Assembly (NCBI GenBank): GCA_030039695.1
Contig: JASHVB010000332.1
Location: 1 to 8,580 of the forward strand
Direction of reading: 5' to 3'
Length of the DNA stretch: 8,580 nucleotides
From: Acetobacteraceae bacterium
Lineage (GTDB): Bacteria > Pseudomonadota > Alphaproteobacteria > Acetobacterales > Acetobacteraceae
Made by a program: the position numbers and the translations under genes. Below, piece after piece: positions 1 to 7,061 of the stretch. Each line of letters begins with the position of its first letter. Positions within the stretch are counted from its first letter, which is position 1. Under the pieces are notes generated by a model. It was not told where the DNA came from and made no database searches. It was given only the letters and a program-made list of their open reading frames with translations.

Positions 1-530
1 AACTGTGGTTTCGCGACGGTTGAGCGCCGAAGGCGATCAACCGGACCGGCCAGAAGAACAGGATCACCTGCCGCTGGGCGCAGCGCGGCAGCCGCCGCTC
101 GGCGCCGACCGACCAACGCACCGCATCCACCTACATCTTCGGGGCGATCTGCCCACGCGCGGGGAAGGCCGTCGGTCTGATCCTGCCATGGTGCAACACC
201 GCGGCGATGAACCGGCATCTGGCGGCGATCTCCGCCGATGTCGCCGCTGGTCGTCACGCGGCGTTGTTCCTCGACCAGGCTGGATGGCACCGCTCCAAGA
301 TGCTTGCCGTGCCGGACAACATCACGATTGTGCCGCTGCCGGCGAAGTGTCCGGAGCTGAACCCGCGGGAGAACGTCTGGCAATACATGCGCGATAATTG
401 GCTCTCCAATCACGTGTTCCGCGATGACGACGACCTGATCGATCACTGCTGCGATGCCTGGAACAGGCTAGAGGCCGAGCCTTGGACCATTATGTCCATC
501 GGACTACGCGATTGGGCGCGTCGGTTCTAA
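1..530 (+). pseudogene. IS630-family transposase, C-terminal remnant
   Basis: This is the C-terminal half of a DDE transposase of the IS630 type, which cuts and joins DNA at TA targets. The frame is open from 24 to the TAA at 528-530. Visible landmarks are GQKNRIT and RTASTYIFGAICP, then LFLDQAGWH with the second catalytic Asp, and CPELNPRENVW with the catalytic Glu. The ending DWARRF is also typical. Upstream, the same frame reads LWFRDG followed by TGA at 21-23. Relatives, from memory, read roughly DEARIGQKN there, so this copy has about six extra codons plus a stop between the first catalytic Asp and GQKN. An internal ATG at 207 would give only 107 aa without the first Asp. The N-terminal half is outside the window. 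I see no confident terminal inverted repeat. It is likely inactive and lies beyond the 3' end of the opposing ABC operon. Confidence 0.85.
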
Positions 531-709
531 TCAGCGAGTCCTATTAGACGTTGTGCGGTTGTACGGGCATGGGTCGGGCAGGATACGGTGCTATTGGTTG
601 GTTCCGTACCGGCCCATCCGCACGGCGTCATCAATCCGTCCTTCTCGAACGTCGGATAGACCGCACACGGAGGATTACTGATCGGCGGCAAGATTATTGG
701 GCTTCGACT

Positions 710-1483
710 CTAATGCCGCACTCGCCGCAGGAATTCACGTGTCCTTTCGCTTTGTGGTGTATCGATCACACGCGCCGGCGCCCCCTCTTCAACCACCGCG
801 CCGCGATCCATGAACACCAGCGAATCGCAGGCCTCGCGCGCGAATCCCAGCTCGTGGGTGACGACAATCATCGTAATCCCGGAATGAACGAGACGCCGCA
901 TGACGGTCAGGACCTCACCCACCAGTTCCGGATCCAGCATCGACGTCGGTTCATCAAACAGCATCAATCTCGGCTGCATCGCCAGCGCCCGTGCAATCGC
1001 CACCCGTTGTTGCTGGCCGCCCGAGAGTTGCGACGGATACGAACCCTGGAACCGCGAGAGTCCAACAGACTCCAACGCGCCGATAGCGAGTTCGCGGGCC
1101 GCCAAGCGGGACAGCCGTTGTACGACCATCGGCGCTTCCATGATGTTCTCGATCGCTGTCAGGTTGTGGAAGAGGTTGAAGTGTTGAAACACCATGCCAA
1201 TGCTCGCTCGCTGCCGGCAGAATTTTCGTTCCGACAGCTCGATCAGTTTGCCAGCGCGGCCCTCCCGGTAGCCCAGCAGTTGGCCGCCGATGCGAATCTG
1301 GCCGCTGTCAATCGGCAGCAGATGGTTGATGCAGCGGATCAGTGTGGTCTTGCCCGATCCGGACGGCCCGATGATCGCGGCGGCGCTGCCTTCCTGCACT
1401 TCCAGCGAGACATCGTCCAGCACCGTCACGGCACCGAACCGTTTCGTCACATTACGGATTTCCACCATCGTCCGCGTGGTCAT
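710..1483 (-). CDS. Polar amino-acid-type ABC transporter, ATP-binding protein
   Basis: A 257-aa cytoplasmic ATPase that should power uptake through the adjacent permease, similar to the GlnQ/HisP group. The nucleotide-binding fold is complete: Walker A GPSGSGKT at 39-46, Q-loop Gln100 in MVFQHFNLF, signature LSGGQQQR at 153-160, Walker B LMLFDEP at 173-179, D-loop SMLDPE at 181-186, and switch His210 in VVTHELGFA. Length and the VFQHFNLF and EPTSMLDPELVGEVL stretches are typical of polar amino-acid importers. The ATG overlaps the permease stop by 4 nt (ATGA), with an AAGGG just upstream, which suggests translational coupling. It is the last gene of the operon. No U-tract terminator is evident in the 180 bp between its stop and the transposase remnant. 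The family is certain, but the transported solute cannot be read from this subunit. Confidence 0.95.
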   Translation of the reverse strand: MTTRTMVEIRNVTKRFGAVTVLDDVSLEVQEGSAAAIIGPSGSGKTTLIRCINHLLPIDSGQIRIGGQLLGYREGRAGKLIELSERKFCRQRASIGMVFQHFNLFHNLTAIENIMEAPMVVQRLSRLAARELAIGALESVGLSRFQGSYPSQLSGGQQQRVAIARALAMQPRLMLFDEPTSMLDPELVGEVLTVMRRLVHSGITMIVVTHELGFAREACDSLVFMDRGAVVEEGAPARVIDTPQSERTREFLRRVRH

Positions 1484-2400
1484 GCGCCCTTGCCGAAATG
1501 CCGTTCGAGCCAGCCCTGGACGACGCTGAAGATTGTCGTGACCGCCAGGTACCAGAGCGCGGCCACCATCAACAGCGGAATGACATGAAAGTTTCGGCTG
1601 GAGATCAGATTGGTTTGCTCCATCAGTTCAGTAACCGAAATCACGCTGGCGAGTGAGGTCCATTTCAACAGGCCGATCAACTCGTTGCCCACCGGTGGCA
1701 GCACGACCCGCATCGCCTGCGGCAGGATGATGCGCCGCAACCCTTGCCCGTGTGTCATACCGAGTGAACGGATGGCTTCGATCTGACCGGCACCGACAGA
1801 GATGATGCCGCCGCGGATGACCTCACCCATGTAGGCCCCCATGCTGAGACCGAGACCGAGTATGGCGGCGGTAAACGGGGTCACGACCAGATTAGTCGGG
1901 ATAGCGAACAGCCAGCCCACTCCGGGGAACCCGAGCGATATTGCGGGAAACAGCAAAGCCAGATTGTACCAGAAGATCAGTTGCACCAGCACGGGAATAC
2001 CGCGGAAGAACCAGGCGTACGACGTCGAAGCGGCGATCAGGATCGGATTGGATGTCATGCGCATGACGGCGAGAACGGTGCCAAGTACCACGGCCACCAG
2101 ACCTGAGAAGAACGTCAGTACCAGCGTCATGCCAACTCCCGCTAACACCGGTCCCGCGAAAAAATATCGTGCAAAGATCGGCCATTCGAAGGCCTTGTCG
2201 GTTATCGCCGTCCACAAAATCAGCACGCCGGCCGAAAGGACGGCGATCGCACCGGCCATCGAGACTACACCGTATCGTCTGGCTGGCTGCACGACCGGGA
2301 CAGCGGCGCCGTCGGTGGCGTCGGGATCGGCTGACACCAAACGATTGCCGGGGCTTGCACTCATTGGCGGCGAATGAGAATAGCCACGATGGGCGGACAT
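1480..2400 (-). CDS. Polar amino-acid-type ABC transporter, permease
   Basis: A 306-aa inner-membrane subunit of the HisM/GlnP type. Hydrophobic segments lie near residues 46-66, 84-112, 134-152, 172-192 and 273-295. The EAA loop that docks on the ATPase is clear: EAIRSLGMTHGQGLRRIILPQA begins at Glu208, followed by RVVLPPVGNELIGLLKWTSL. Other family landmarks are MTLVLTFFSGL, FFRGIPVLVQLIFWY and GAYMGEVIRGGI. Only one permease gene is present, so the channel is probably a homodimer. The hydrophilic N-terminus of about 45 residues is longer than usual; a second ATG at codon 13 is possible, but neither start has a strong ribosome site (GGGA lies before the first). The gene starts 3 nt after the binding-protein stop and overlaps the ATPase start by 4 nt. 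Confidence 0.95.
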   Translation of the reverse strand: MSAHRGYSHSPPMSASPGNRLVSADPDATDGAAVPVVQPARRYGVVSMAGAIAVLSAGVLILWTAITDKAFEWPIFARYFFAGPVLAGVGMTLVLTFFSGLVAVVLGTVLAVMRMTSNPILIAASTSYAWFFRGIPVLVQLIFWYNLALLFPAISLGFPGVGWLFAIPTNLVVTPFTAAILGLGLSMGAYMGEVIRGGIISVGAGQIEAIRSLGMTHGQGLRRIILPQAMRVVLPPVGNELIGLLKWTSLASVISVTELMEQTNLISSRNFHVIPLLMVAALWYLAVTTIFSVVQGWLERHFGKGA

Positions 2401-2403
2401 GGG

Positions 2404-3252
2404 TTAATCCCGGATCACGTGCTTCAGAAATAGATCCTCAGGAATCCCCCACTTCGTCAGTATTCGCGCGAACGTGCCATCGGCAATCAGCGCGTTCATC
2501 CCAGCTTCAATCGCGTTTGCCAGGTCCGGCTCGTCTTTCCGCAGCATGATCCCGTCGAGTTGCTTCTGCCCGTCGGCGTTCAACACCAAACCCGGAACAT
2601 CCTCGACACCGGCACCCGGATGCGAGGCCATATAGACCACGACCGCCTTGGTCACGTTCGCCGCCATGACCCGGCCTGACTTGACGGCAACGATCTGTGC
2701 CGGCGTACCTTTCAGCACCACCACGTCGATCGCCGGTTTGCCGGCATCGGTGCAGCGTTTGCTCAACGCGTTGAGGTTCACCACTTCGGCCGAGGTTTCC
2801 GAACCGCTGATGGTTTTACCGCACAGATCATTGACAGAAATGTGGTCAGGATTGCCCGGTCGGGTGATCAGTCCATCGACTGCGTACATGTAGTCGACAA
2901 ATGTCACCACCTGGCGCCGTGCCGCGGTGTCGAAAAAGCCGCCAAGTCCTATGTCGAAACGTCCGGCCTGCAGCGCCGGCATGATGCCGACGAACTCGAT
3001 CGGTGTCAGCGCTGCTTTCACACCCAGTTTCTGCGCTATCGCGCGCAACAGGTCGGGTTCTATGCCGACCGCCTGATTGTTGCTATCGACGAACGCGAAA
3101 GGCGGATAGGCGGCGTTCGAGGCGGCAGTGATCTCACCGGCCTGCCGCACCTTCGCTGGCAGCAATGCGGCGGGATCCTCCGCGCGAGCGGATACGCACC
3201 ATGCCGCGAGCAGCAGTTCGCCAGCGATCGCCAATTTTCCCCAGATCGTCAT
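2404..3252 (-). CDS. ABC transporter family-3 periplasmic solute-binding protein
   Basis: A 282-aa periplasmic receptor (SBP_bac_3 fold) that captures solute for the neighbouring permease. Residues 1-24 form a Sec signal peptide with a likely cut after SARA; Cys19 is preceded by Trp, so a lipoprotein box is unlikely. Family landmarks are NAAYPPFAFVD at 46-56, VGIEPDLLRAIAQKLG at 62-77, LQAGRFDIGLGG at 94-105, RRQVVTFVDYMYA at 112-124, and the C-terminal ILTKWGIPED. Two cysteines, Cys144 and Cys167, could form a periplasmic disulfide. The ATG overlaps the LLM oxidoreductase stop by 4 nt and has AAGGA six bases upstream. The fold usually binds polar amino acids, opines or related small zwitterions. 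The ligand here is unknown, though the neighbouring oxidoreductase hints at something other than a common protein amino acid. Confidence 0.94.
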   Translation of the reverse strand: MTIWGKLAIAGELLLAAWCVSARAEDPAALLPAKVRQAGEITAASNAAYPPFAFVDSNNQAVGIEPDLLRAIAQKLGVKAALTPIEFVGIMPALQAGRFDIGLGGFFDTAARRQVVTFVDYMYAVDGLITRPGNPDHISVNDLCGKTISGSETSAEVVNLNALSKRCTDAGKPAIDVVVLKGTPAQIVAVKSGRVMAANVTKAVVVYMASHPGAGVEDVPGLVLNADGQKQLDGIMLRKDEPDLANAIEAGMNALIADGTFARILTKWGIPEDLFLKHVIRD

Positions 3253-4415
3253 GACGTTTCCTTGCTCGCTCCGAACCTCGGCATCACCTTTTCGGCGAAC
3301 AGCTCAAGGCTCTGTCGGTACTCCGCAAACGTCACCAGCGGCAAAGCCCAGAACAGCACCATGTGGTTGCAGCGCAGCGTTTCCGCGAATTTCTGGAGCC
3401 GTTCGATCACGTAGTCTGGTGTTCCGACGTGACAGTGTTCCTTGCGAACCAGAAAGTCGAACCAGTCGTCGGTCAGGTCACGTCGTTCGAGCGGTTCGTC
3501 AGCCGCCAGGAATGCGCGCCGCGCCGCTTCGAGGTCGGAATTTGCACGCACCCCACGTTGCATGTTCAGATTGATCGCGGGCCTCATCACCGATTCCGCT
3601 TCCGCCTGCGTCGGCGCCACGAAGATCGGTCGCATCGCTGCCAGCCGTTCCGGGGCCTCAGCCGCGGTGCCGTCGTTCGGACGAGCAGTGCGATATGCGT
3701 CCCACGCCGCCTTGCTCTGCCGGATCGACTGCGCGTACGACATTGCGCCCATCCCGCGCCGGGCTGCTGCCACGTGCGAGCCTACTGTGTCGGCCATCAG
3801 CCATCGCGGCGGCATCGGCTTCTGAAAGGTCCCCGGCATGACCTGTAGATGCGTCAGTTCGGCGTCGGCCGTGTAGAACCGCGGATCGAGTTCGGCTTCT
3901 GGGGTTTTCTCGTCCCGCCAACCCGGCATGGGAAACTGGTAGAATTCACCTTCGAAACGGAATGGTTCGCCCTTCCACGCCAGCTCGATGATCTCCAGAC
4001 TCTCCCAGAACAACGCCTGATTGACCTTCTGATCGCGCCGATCGGCTTTTTTGTGGAAATTGCCGTTCACCCGGTTGTTAAGGCCACGGATGACGCCGAA
4101 CTCGACCCGCCCTTTACTCATGTGATCCAGCATCGCGACGTCCTCGGCGACGCGGAGGGGATGCCAATCGGGCAGGCAGACGCCGCACTGGCCGAGCTTT
4201 AGCCGTGTCGTCTGGCCGGCGGCGAAGGTGTTGAACAGGACTGGGTTGGTCGGCACGGGATTGGTCCAGCCGTCCCAGAAGAAGTGATGCTCGGCAGCCC
4301 AAACACCGCCATAGCCGTTGGTTTCGAGGATGCGCAGAGTCTGGGTCCACTCGTCGATCGGTGGGTAGTTCGAGACGTCACCGTTGTGGCCGAGTAAGCC
4401 GCTGTCGAATCGCAC
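3249..4415 (-). CDS. LLM-class (luciferase-like) flavin-dependent oxidoreductase
   Basis: A 388-aa cytoplasmic enzyme of the bacterial-luciferase TIM-barrel superfamily, whose members use reduced FMN (or F420) to oxidise small molecules. Visible signatures are GYGGVWAAEHHF at 34-45, TTRLKLGQCGVCLPDWHP at 69-86, PLRVAEDVAMLDHMSKGRVE at 86-105 followed by FGVIRG, and the late HVGTPDYVIERL at 329-340. EHHF and LDHMSKGRVEFGVIRG are strong markers. The start is GTG, chosen because GGAGG lies six bases upstream; no upstream ATG fits the homology better. It is the first gene of the tight four-gene operon and overlaps the binding-protein start by 4 nt. The substrate is unknown. A luciferase-like monooxygenase beside an amino-acid-type importer recalls the Bacillus ytmI/tcy sulfur-compound operon, but that is only an analogy. 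A flavin reductase partner is not in the window. Confidence 0.93.
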   Translation of the reverse strand: MRFDSGLLGHNGDVSNYPPIDEWTQTLRILETNGYGGVWAAEHHFFWDGWTNPVPTNPVLFNTFAAGQTTRLKLGQCGVCLPDWHPLRVAEDVAMLDHMSKGRVEFGVIRGLNNRVNGNFHKKADRRDQKVNQALFWESLEIIELAWKGEPFRFEGEFYQFPMPGWRDEKTPEAELDPRFYTADAELTHLQVMPGTFQKPMPPRWLMADTVGSHVAAARRGMGAMSYAQSIRQSKAAWDAYRTARPNDGTAAEAPERLAAMRPIFVAPTQAEAESVMRPAINLNMQRGVRANSDLEAARRAFLAADEPLERRDLTDDWFDFLVRKEHCHVGTPDYVIERLQKFAETLRCNHMVLFWALPLVTFAEYRQSLELFAEKVMPRFGASKETS

Positions 4416-4518
4416 GCCACCCCTCCGGTTTTTTTGGCTGGCCTCCGCCTTTACAGGAGGCTAGCCGAGGCGTCCTTCCGTTCGCAAGACGAGCAAGAGA
4501 GACAACCGGTATGCGACA
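4416..4518 (-). promoter_or_regulatory. Structured leader upstream of the LLM oxidoreductase
   Basis: This 103-nt spacer between the deacetylase-like gene and the LLM gene contains a near-perfect inverted repeat. Arms are 4436-4446 and 4456-4466, 11 bp each with a 9-nt loop. In the operon (-) transcript there is one C-A mismatch; in a (+) transcript it would be a G-U pair. The (-) hairpin is followed by seven A residues, not U, so it is not a standard intrinsic terminator. The ribosome site of the LLM gene (GGAGG, complement of 4422-4426) lies ten bases past the hairpin. The promoter-proximal arm carries CCUCC, which normally pairs with GGAGG in the other arm but could instead pair with the ribosome site. 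A regulatory or mRNA-stabilising role is inference. Confidence 0.5.
4422..4426 (-). promoter_or_regulatory. Ribosome binding site deciding a GTG start
   Basis: On the minus strand this reads GGAGG, six bases before the GTG at 4415-4413. It is the strongest ribosome site in the operon, and it is the reason the LLM reading frame is started at GTG. Confidence 0.7.
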
Positions 4519-5515
4519 CTATGCGCGTTTCAGTTCGGCCGGCTCGCCCGTCAGATCGAAAATCGCGCCTTCACACGCGAACGGATCCACTTCCGCAGGG
4601 TTCGCAAGGACGTCATCCACTACTTCCCGCAAGGTGGCGCCCTTGGCCTCGATGCCGGCCAACTGACAAGCTGTCATCATCTCATCAAGCATCGTTCGGA
4701 GCCGCAGGGTCACGGGATCGTCCGAATCGCGATAGGCGTAGTGATTGTGCGTAATACTGCTCAAGACCGGAACTGCGGGGGCCCGCTCGCGAACTTGCTT
4801 GACGATGTTTGTCGCTATCGTCTGATAGCTAACTTGGTACTGCCCGGGCCAGTCGACGTCCGGTCGGAAATCCGCATACATGTTGCGGTTGGCCGGGCCG
4901 TTCAGCACCCGCGAGAAATCCGCCGATAGAGGCATGTTGGCGAAATTGAGATCGCCCCGGGCTTGGCGAAACGCTGAATGCCCCCGATGCGGATCAGGCT
5001 GCCCGCCGACCCAGATTGCCTGCATTTCGGGAATGACGCGACCTGGCGCTGTGCACGAACCCCCGCGGAATCCTTGTGATTCCAGCACGGCAAAAATCGA
5101 GTCATTCGCCGAAAACGTCCCAGGGCGGAAAAACTCTGGATGGTGTCCGATCGCATCGGCCCAGATGGCCGAGGATTCGGCTAGCAGTTCCTGTTGTTCA
5201 GCAGAGGTAAGCCCGCCGTAGTGGGCGAAATATCTCCTGCCTCTGTGACGCCAAAGGGCGTATTTCCAAGGATGCATGTGCAAGCCGAGGCAGGCACCGT
5301 TGTGCTCCAGATCACGGAACATGGCCGCCTGAGCGACGGCTGCTTCGGGATGCACAAAAGACGTGACTGGCAATCCGTATCGTGCGGCCATCTCGAGATA
5401 GCCCAAGTACAGCGTCCTCGCCGTCGCTCCAATTGGCTGGTCCCGTCGCCGCCGGATGACTGGTTGCTGTCGTGGGCTCGCAATCCATGGTGAGCACCAC
5501 CTTGATTTCCCGCAT
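4519..5515 (-). pseudogene. Polysaccharide-deacetylase-like hydrolase, frameshifted
   Basis: A NodB-homology (carbohydrate esterase 4-like) metal-dependent hydrolase; the superfamily removes acetyl groups from sugars or cleaves other amide bonds. The likely start is the ATG at 5515-5513, after AAAGGG. The protein begins MREIKVVLTMDCEPTT, with the metal-binding Asp11 motif. That frame runs to about 5405-5410 (GTACTTGGGC on the minus strand), where one extra base shifts homology into the frame reading LGYLEMAARYGLPVT. Removing one base gives about 331 aa with LGLHMHPW (His79, His81), FFRPGTFSAND near 128-138, and ITHNHYAY (His256, His258), so the whole active site is present across two frames. 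An ATG at 5541 in the second frame opens it throughout, but gives an arginine-rich N-terminus without the TMDCEP motif and is probably artefactual. Either a recent inactivation or a sequence error. The gene lies upstream of the LLM/ABC operon on the same strand. Confidence 0.8.
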
Positions 5516-5761
5516 TGTCGATACCCTTTCAACAATCGCAAATCCGTTAGAGCCGCAGCTCAAGCCCGGTCATCCGCCGGCGTTCAATGATACTACGATA
5601 AGCCACGTCAGCCACTCCCTACGCCCGCTGCCGTTCGAGCCGGAGCCGCCAGAGGATGAGCCTTGGGTCTGGCCCTCTGAGGTAGTCAGAATGCCATACT
5701 CGCAAATTTCCCCCCTTTGTCTCACCGAACATGATCCCCCGTACGGCAAGGCGGCAAAAGA

Positions 5762-5812
5762 AGACGAACGCTGTGTTCGTCTCAGCGAGTCCGCCTTTCA
5801 CACTTAAGGCGG
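5762..5812 (+). other. Two consecutive perfect stem-loops
   Basis: Stem one pairs AGACGAAC (5762-5769) with GTTCGTCT (5775-5782), 8 bp with a 5-nt loop. Stem two pairs CCGCCTT (5791-5797) with AAGGCGG (5806-5812), 7 bp with an 8-nt loop. GGCGG at 5750-5754 could pair with CCGCC at 5791-5795 as an alternative that encloses the first stem. No T-run follows on either strand, so these are not typical terminators. A small structured RNA or element end is possible but not shown. Confidence 0.4.
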
Positions 5813-5929
5813 GGTCGAGAGTGTTCGAGTTGAACTGACCCGCCGTCACTGTCGCGCTGCACGGAAGTCCGCGACTCGTCGCGAATCTCACGTGCGGCTG
5901 CAGGAGAGTCGAGAATGTGCGCCGAACGG

Positions 5930-5956
5930 GTCTCAAATTTGCAGCAATTGTGAGAC
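5930..5956. repeat. Interrupted inverted repeat
   Basis: GTCTCAAATT (5930-5939) faces AATTGTGAGAC (5946-5956) around a 6-nt centre; the match is complete apart from one bulged base. The short symmetric layout would suit a protein-binding operator or the end of a mobile element. Confidence 0.45.
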
Positions 5957-5977
5957 TTGAAAGCGAGAGGCGCTACC

Positions 5978-5991
5978 CTCCCGGCCGGGAG
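5978..5991. repeat. Perfect 14-bp palindrome
   Basis: CTCCCGGCCGGGAG is fully self-complementary and is followed shortly by a direct GTACTGG/GTACTGG repeat (6001-6014 region). Its role is unknown; it could be a dimeric protein site. Confidence 0.4.
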
Positions 5992-6250
5992 CAAGAAGCT
6001 GTACTGGGTACTGGGGTAGCCTAGCCAGCCAAGGCTCGACGGCGGACCGCCTTGGCCAATCGAGTGAACCGAGAATCCGCGCGTATGCCGCCCTTGGGTT
6101 TGCTGCGGCTGGAAGCCGCGCGTCGTCGATCAGCACGAGCTTGCGAATGGCCGTCGCCCGCCGGGGGGCGACAGCCCAGGCCTCGTCGGCGGCCTTCGGG
6201 AGTTCACCGCTCGGCAAGTCCATGTGACTGCAACGTTGCTCATCACAGCG

Positions 6251-6372
6251 TCTCAAGTTAAGCGCAGCGAGTAGAACTGACTCTCGACTTCAGCACAGTC
6301 AGTCTCAAATACAGTCTGCCAAAACAACTGGTGGAACCCAGCCGTTTTCGAGTCTCAGACTTCAGCGCAGCG
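6251..6372 (+). repeat. Degenerate direct repeats, TCTCA-ACTTCAGCGCAGCG type
   Basis: Three related copies lie in the same orientation: TCTCAAGTTAAGCGCAGCG (6251-6269), TCTCGACTTCAGCACAG (6282-6298) and TCTCAGACTTCAGCGCAGCG (6353-6372). A shorter fourth, TCTCAAATACAGTC, starts at 6303. Copies two and three match at all but a few positions with one gap. Spacing is irregular (about 31, 21 and 50 bp), unlike a CRISPR array. They could be transposase- or regulator-binding iterons of an element, but no gene confirms this. Confidence 0.45.
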
Positions 6373-6643
6373 CGACACCCGTGACCCCGCGCGGTGCGGG
6401 CATGCGGCACCAGTATCGCTAGCCTCGGCCCTGCATCGCGAGTGCAATGCGGCATATTCGCGAAGCGAAGGCGGCGGAGCGCAGCGACAGCGGCAAAGCG
6501 CGGCGGTTTGGTCTCCAATTGCATTTGCATCCAATAGGACGCACCGACGCCGTGACAAATGCGTTACTCCTCGCCATCCGTCCGTTTGTTCACGATAAGC
6601 GGGTCCGCCATCTGCTCACCAACTCACCAACGAGGTCTGTCAA

Positions 6644-7030
6644 ATGAATAAGGTCGTTCTCATATGCGCGGCTGTCTTGGGACTGTTATTATTCGGCCTC
6701 GGATTAGCTGTTTCGGCGATCCGTTTTCGCGAAGGCACTGTGTCAGGTTGCGAACCGGACCCTGCGAACGTGTTGCACAAATTCGTCCGGGCTCACGCCA
6801 ACACGGCGGAATACGTGCCATTTCTTGCTCTGCTCTTCTTTTATTTCGGTGCGCAATCACCTTCGGCGGTAACGGTGTCGCTGATCATCATCGCGACACT
6901 GTGCCGCTGCCTGCTCGTCGTTGGATTGATCGCATGGCCGACAATGGCAAAACCCAACGCGGCCCGGTTCATTGGAGCGCTAGGAACTTACGTGACCGGC
7001 TTAGCGCTGTGCGTGACGCTGCTGCGCTAG
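6644..7030 (+). CDS. MAPEG-family integral membrane protein
   Basis: A 128-aa protein of the MAPEG family (membrane-associated proteins in eicosanoid and glutathione metabolism), which includes microsomal glutathione transferase-like enzymes. Bacterial members are small four-helix inner-membrane proteins, most without a tested substrate. Hydrophobic segments fall near 3-25, 54-70, 74-98 and 107-126. The diagnostic RAHANTAEYVPF at 49-60 matches the family's RxHxNxxEYxP signature, which contributes to the glutathione-binding face in characterised members. The length is normal and the frame intact. The ATG is supported by GAGG eight bases upstream (6632-6635). It is the only forward gene between the spacer and the converging carbonic-anhydrase-like gene, so it is probably transcribed alone. 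Glutathione-dependent activity is a family expectation only. Confidence 0.9.
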   Translation: MNKVVLICAAVLGLLLFGLGLAVSAIRFREGTVSGCEPDPANVLHKFVRAHANTAEYVPFLALLFFYFGAQSPSAVTVSLIIIATLCRCLLVVGLIAWPTMAKPNAARFIGALGTYVTGLALCVTLLR

Positions 7031-7061
7031 GGACGTTCTGGCTAGCTGGTCGATCGCGACT

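Larger units (their letters stand above)
5516..6643. other. Gene-poor spacer with hairpins and repeats
   Basis: No reading frame in these 1.1 kb resembles a family I recognise. Two minus-strand frames are open for about 105 codons each, 5933-6256 and 5619-5936; both start at TTG and they overlap as TTGA. The first carries LVLIDDARLPAAANPRAAYA, which I cannot place. Neither has a good ribosome site. The sequence instead shows hairpins at 5762-5782, 5791-5812 and 5930-5956, a 14-bp palindrome at 5978-5991, further inverted repeats at 6028-6056 and 6153-6172, and a GTCTCA-centred repeat cluster. It should also hold the promoters of the divergent neighbours (deacetylase/ABC operon leftward, MAPEG gene rightward), but I see no convincing -35/-10 pair. 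It may be the decayed remains of a mobile element. Confidence 0.5.

Noticed and set aside
5..397. 130-codon plus-strand frame overlapping the transposase
   Set aside because: It is out of phase with the IS630 homology and its product is arginine- and proline-rich without family motifs.
531..709. Right terminal inverted repeat of the IS630 element
   Set aside because: The left end is outside the window, so no matching arm can be tested. The TAAT/ATTA symmetry just after the stop codon is too short to support a call.
551..1588. 345-codon plus-strand frame
   Set aside because: It runs antisense to the ABC ATPase, which has every diagnostic motif. The plus frame is a GC-rich shadow.
4436..4466. 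Hairpin as an intrinsic terminator of the deacetylase gene
   Set aside because: In the minus-strand transcript the stem is followed by A residues, not U. The T-run is on the wrong side for either direction.
5516..5600. Minus-strand promoter for the deacetylase/ABC block
   Set aside because: TATCAT- and TAGTAT-like hexamers exist, but none has an acceptable -35 at the right distance.
5472..5807. 111-codon plus-strand frame in the spacer
   Set aside because: It begins antisense to the TMDCEP region of the deacetylase, has a low-complexity Pro/Glu stretch and no ribosome site or known motif.
6251..6372. CRISPR array
   Set aside because: Copies are imperfect, of unequal length and irregularly spaced, and there are no cas genes nearby.
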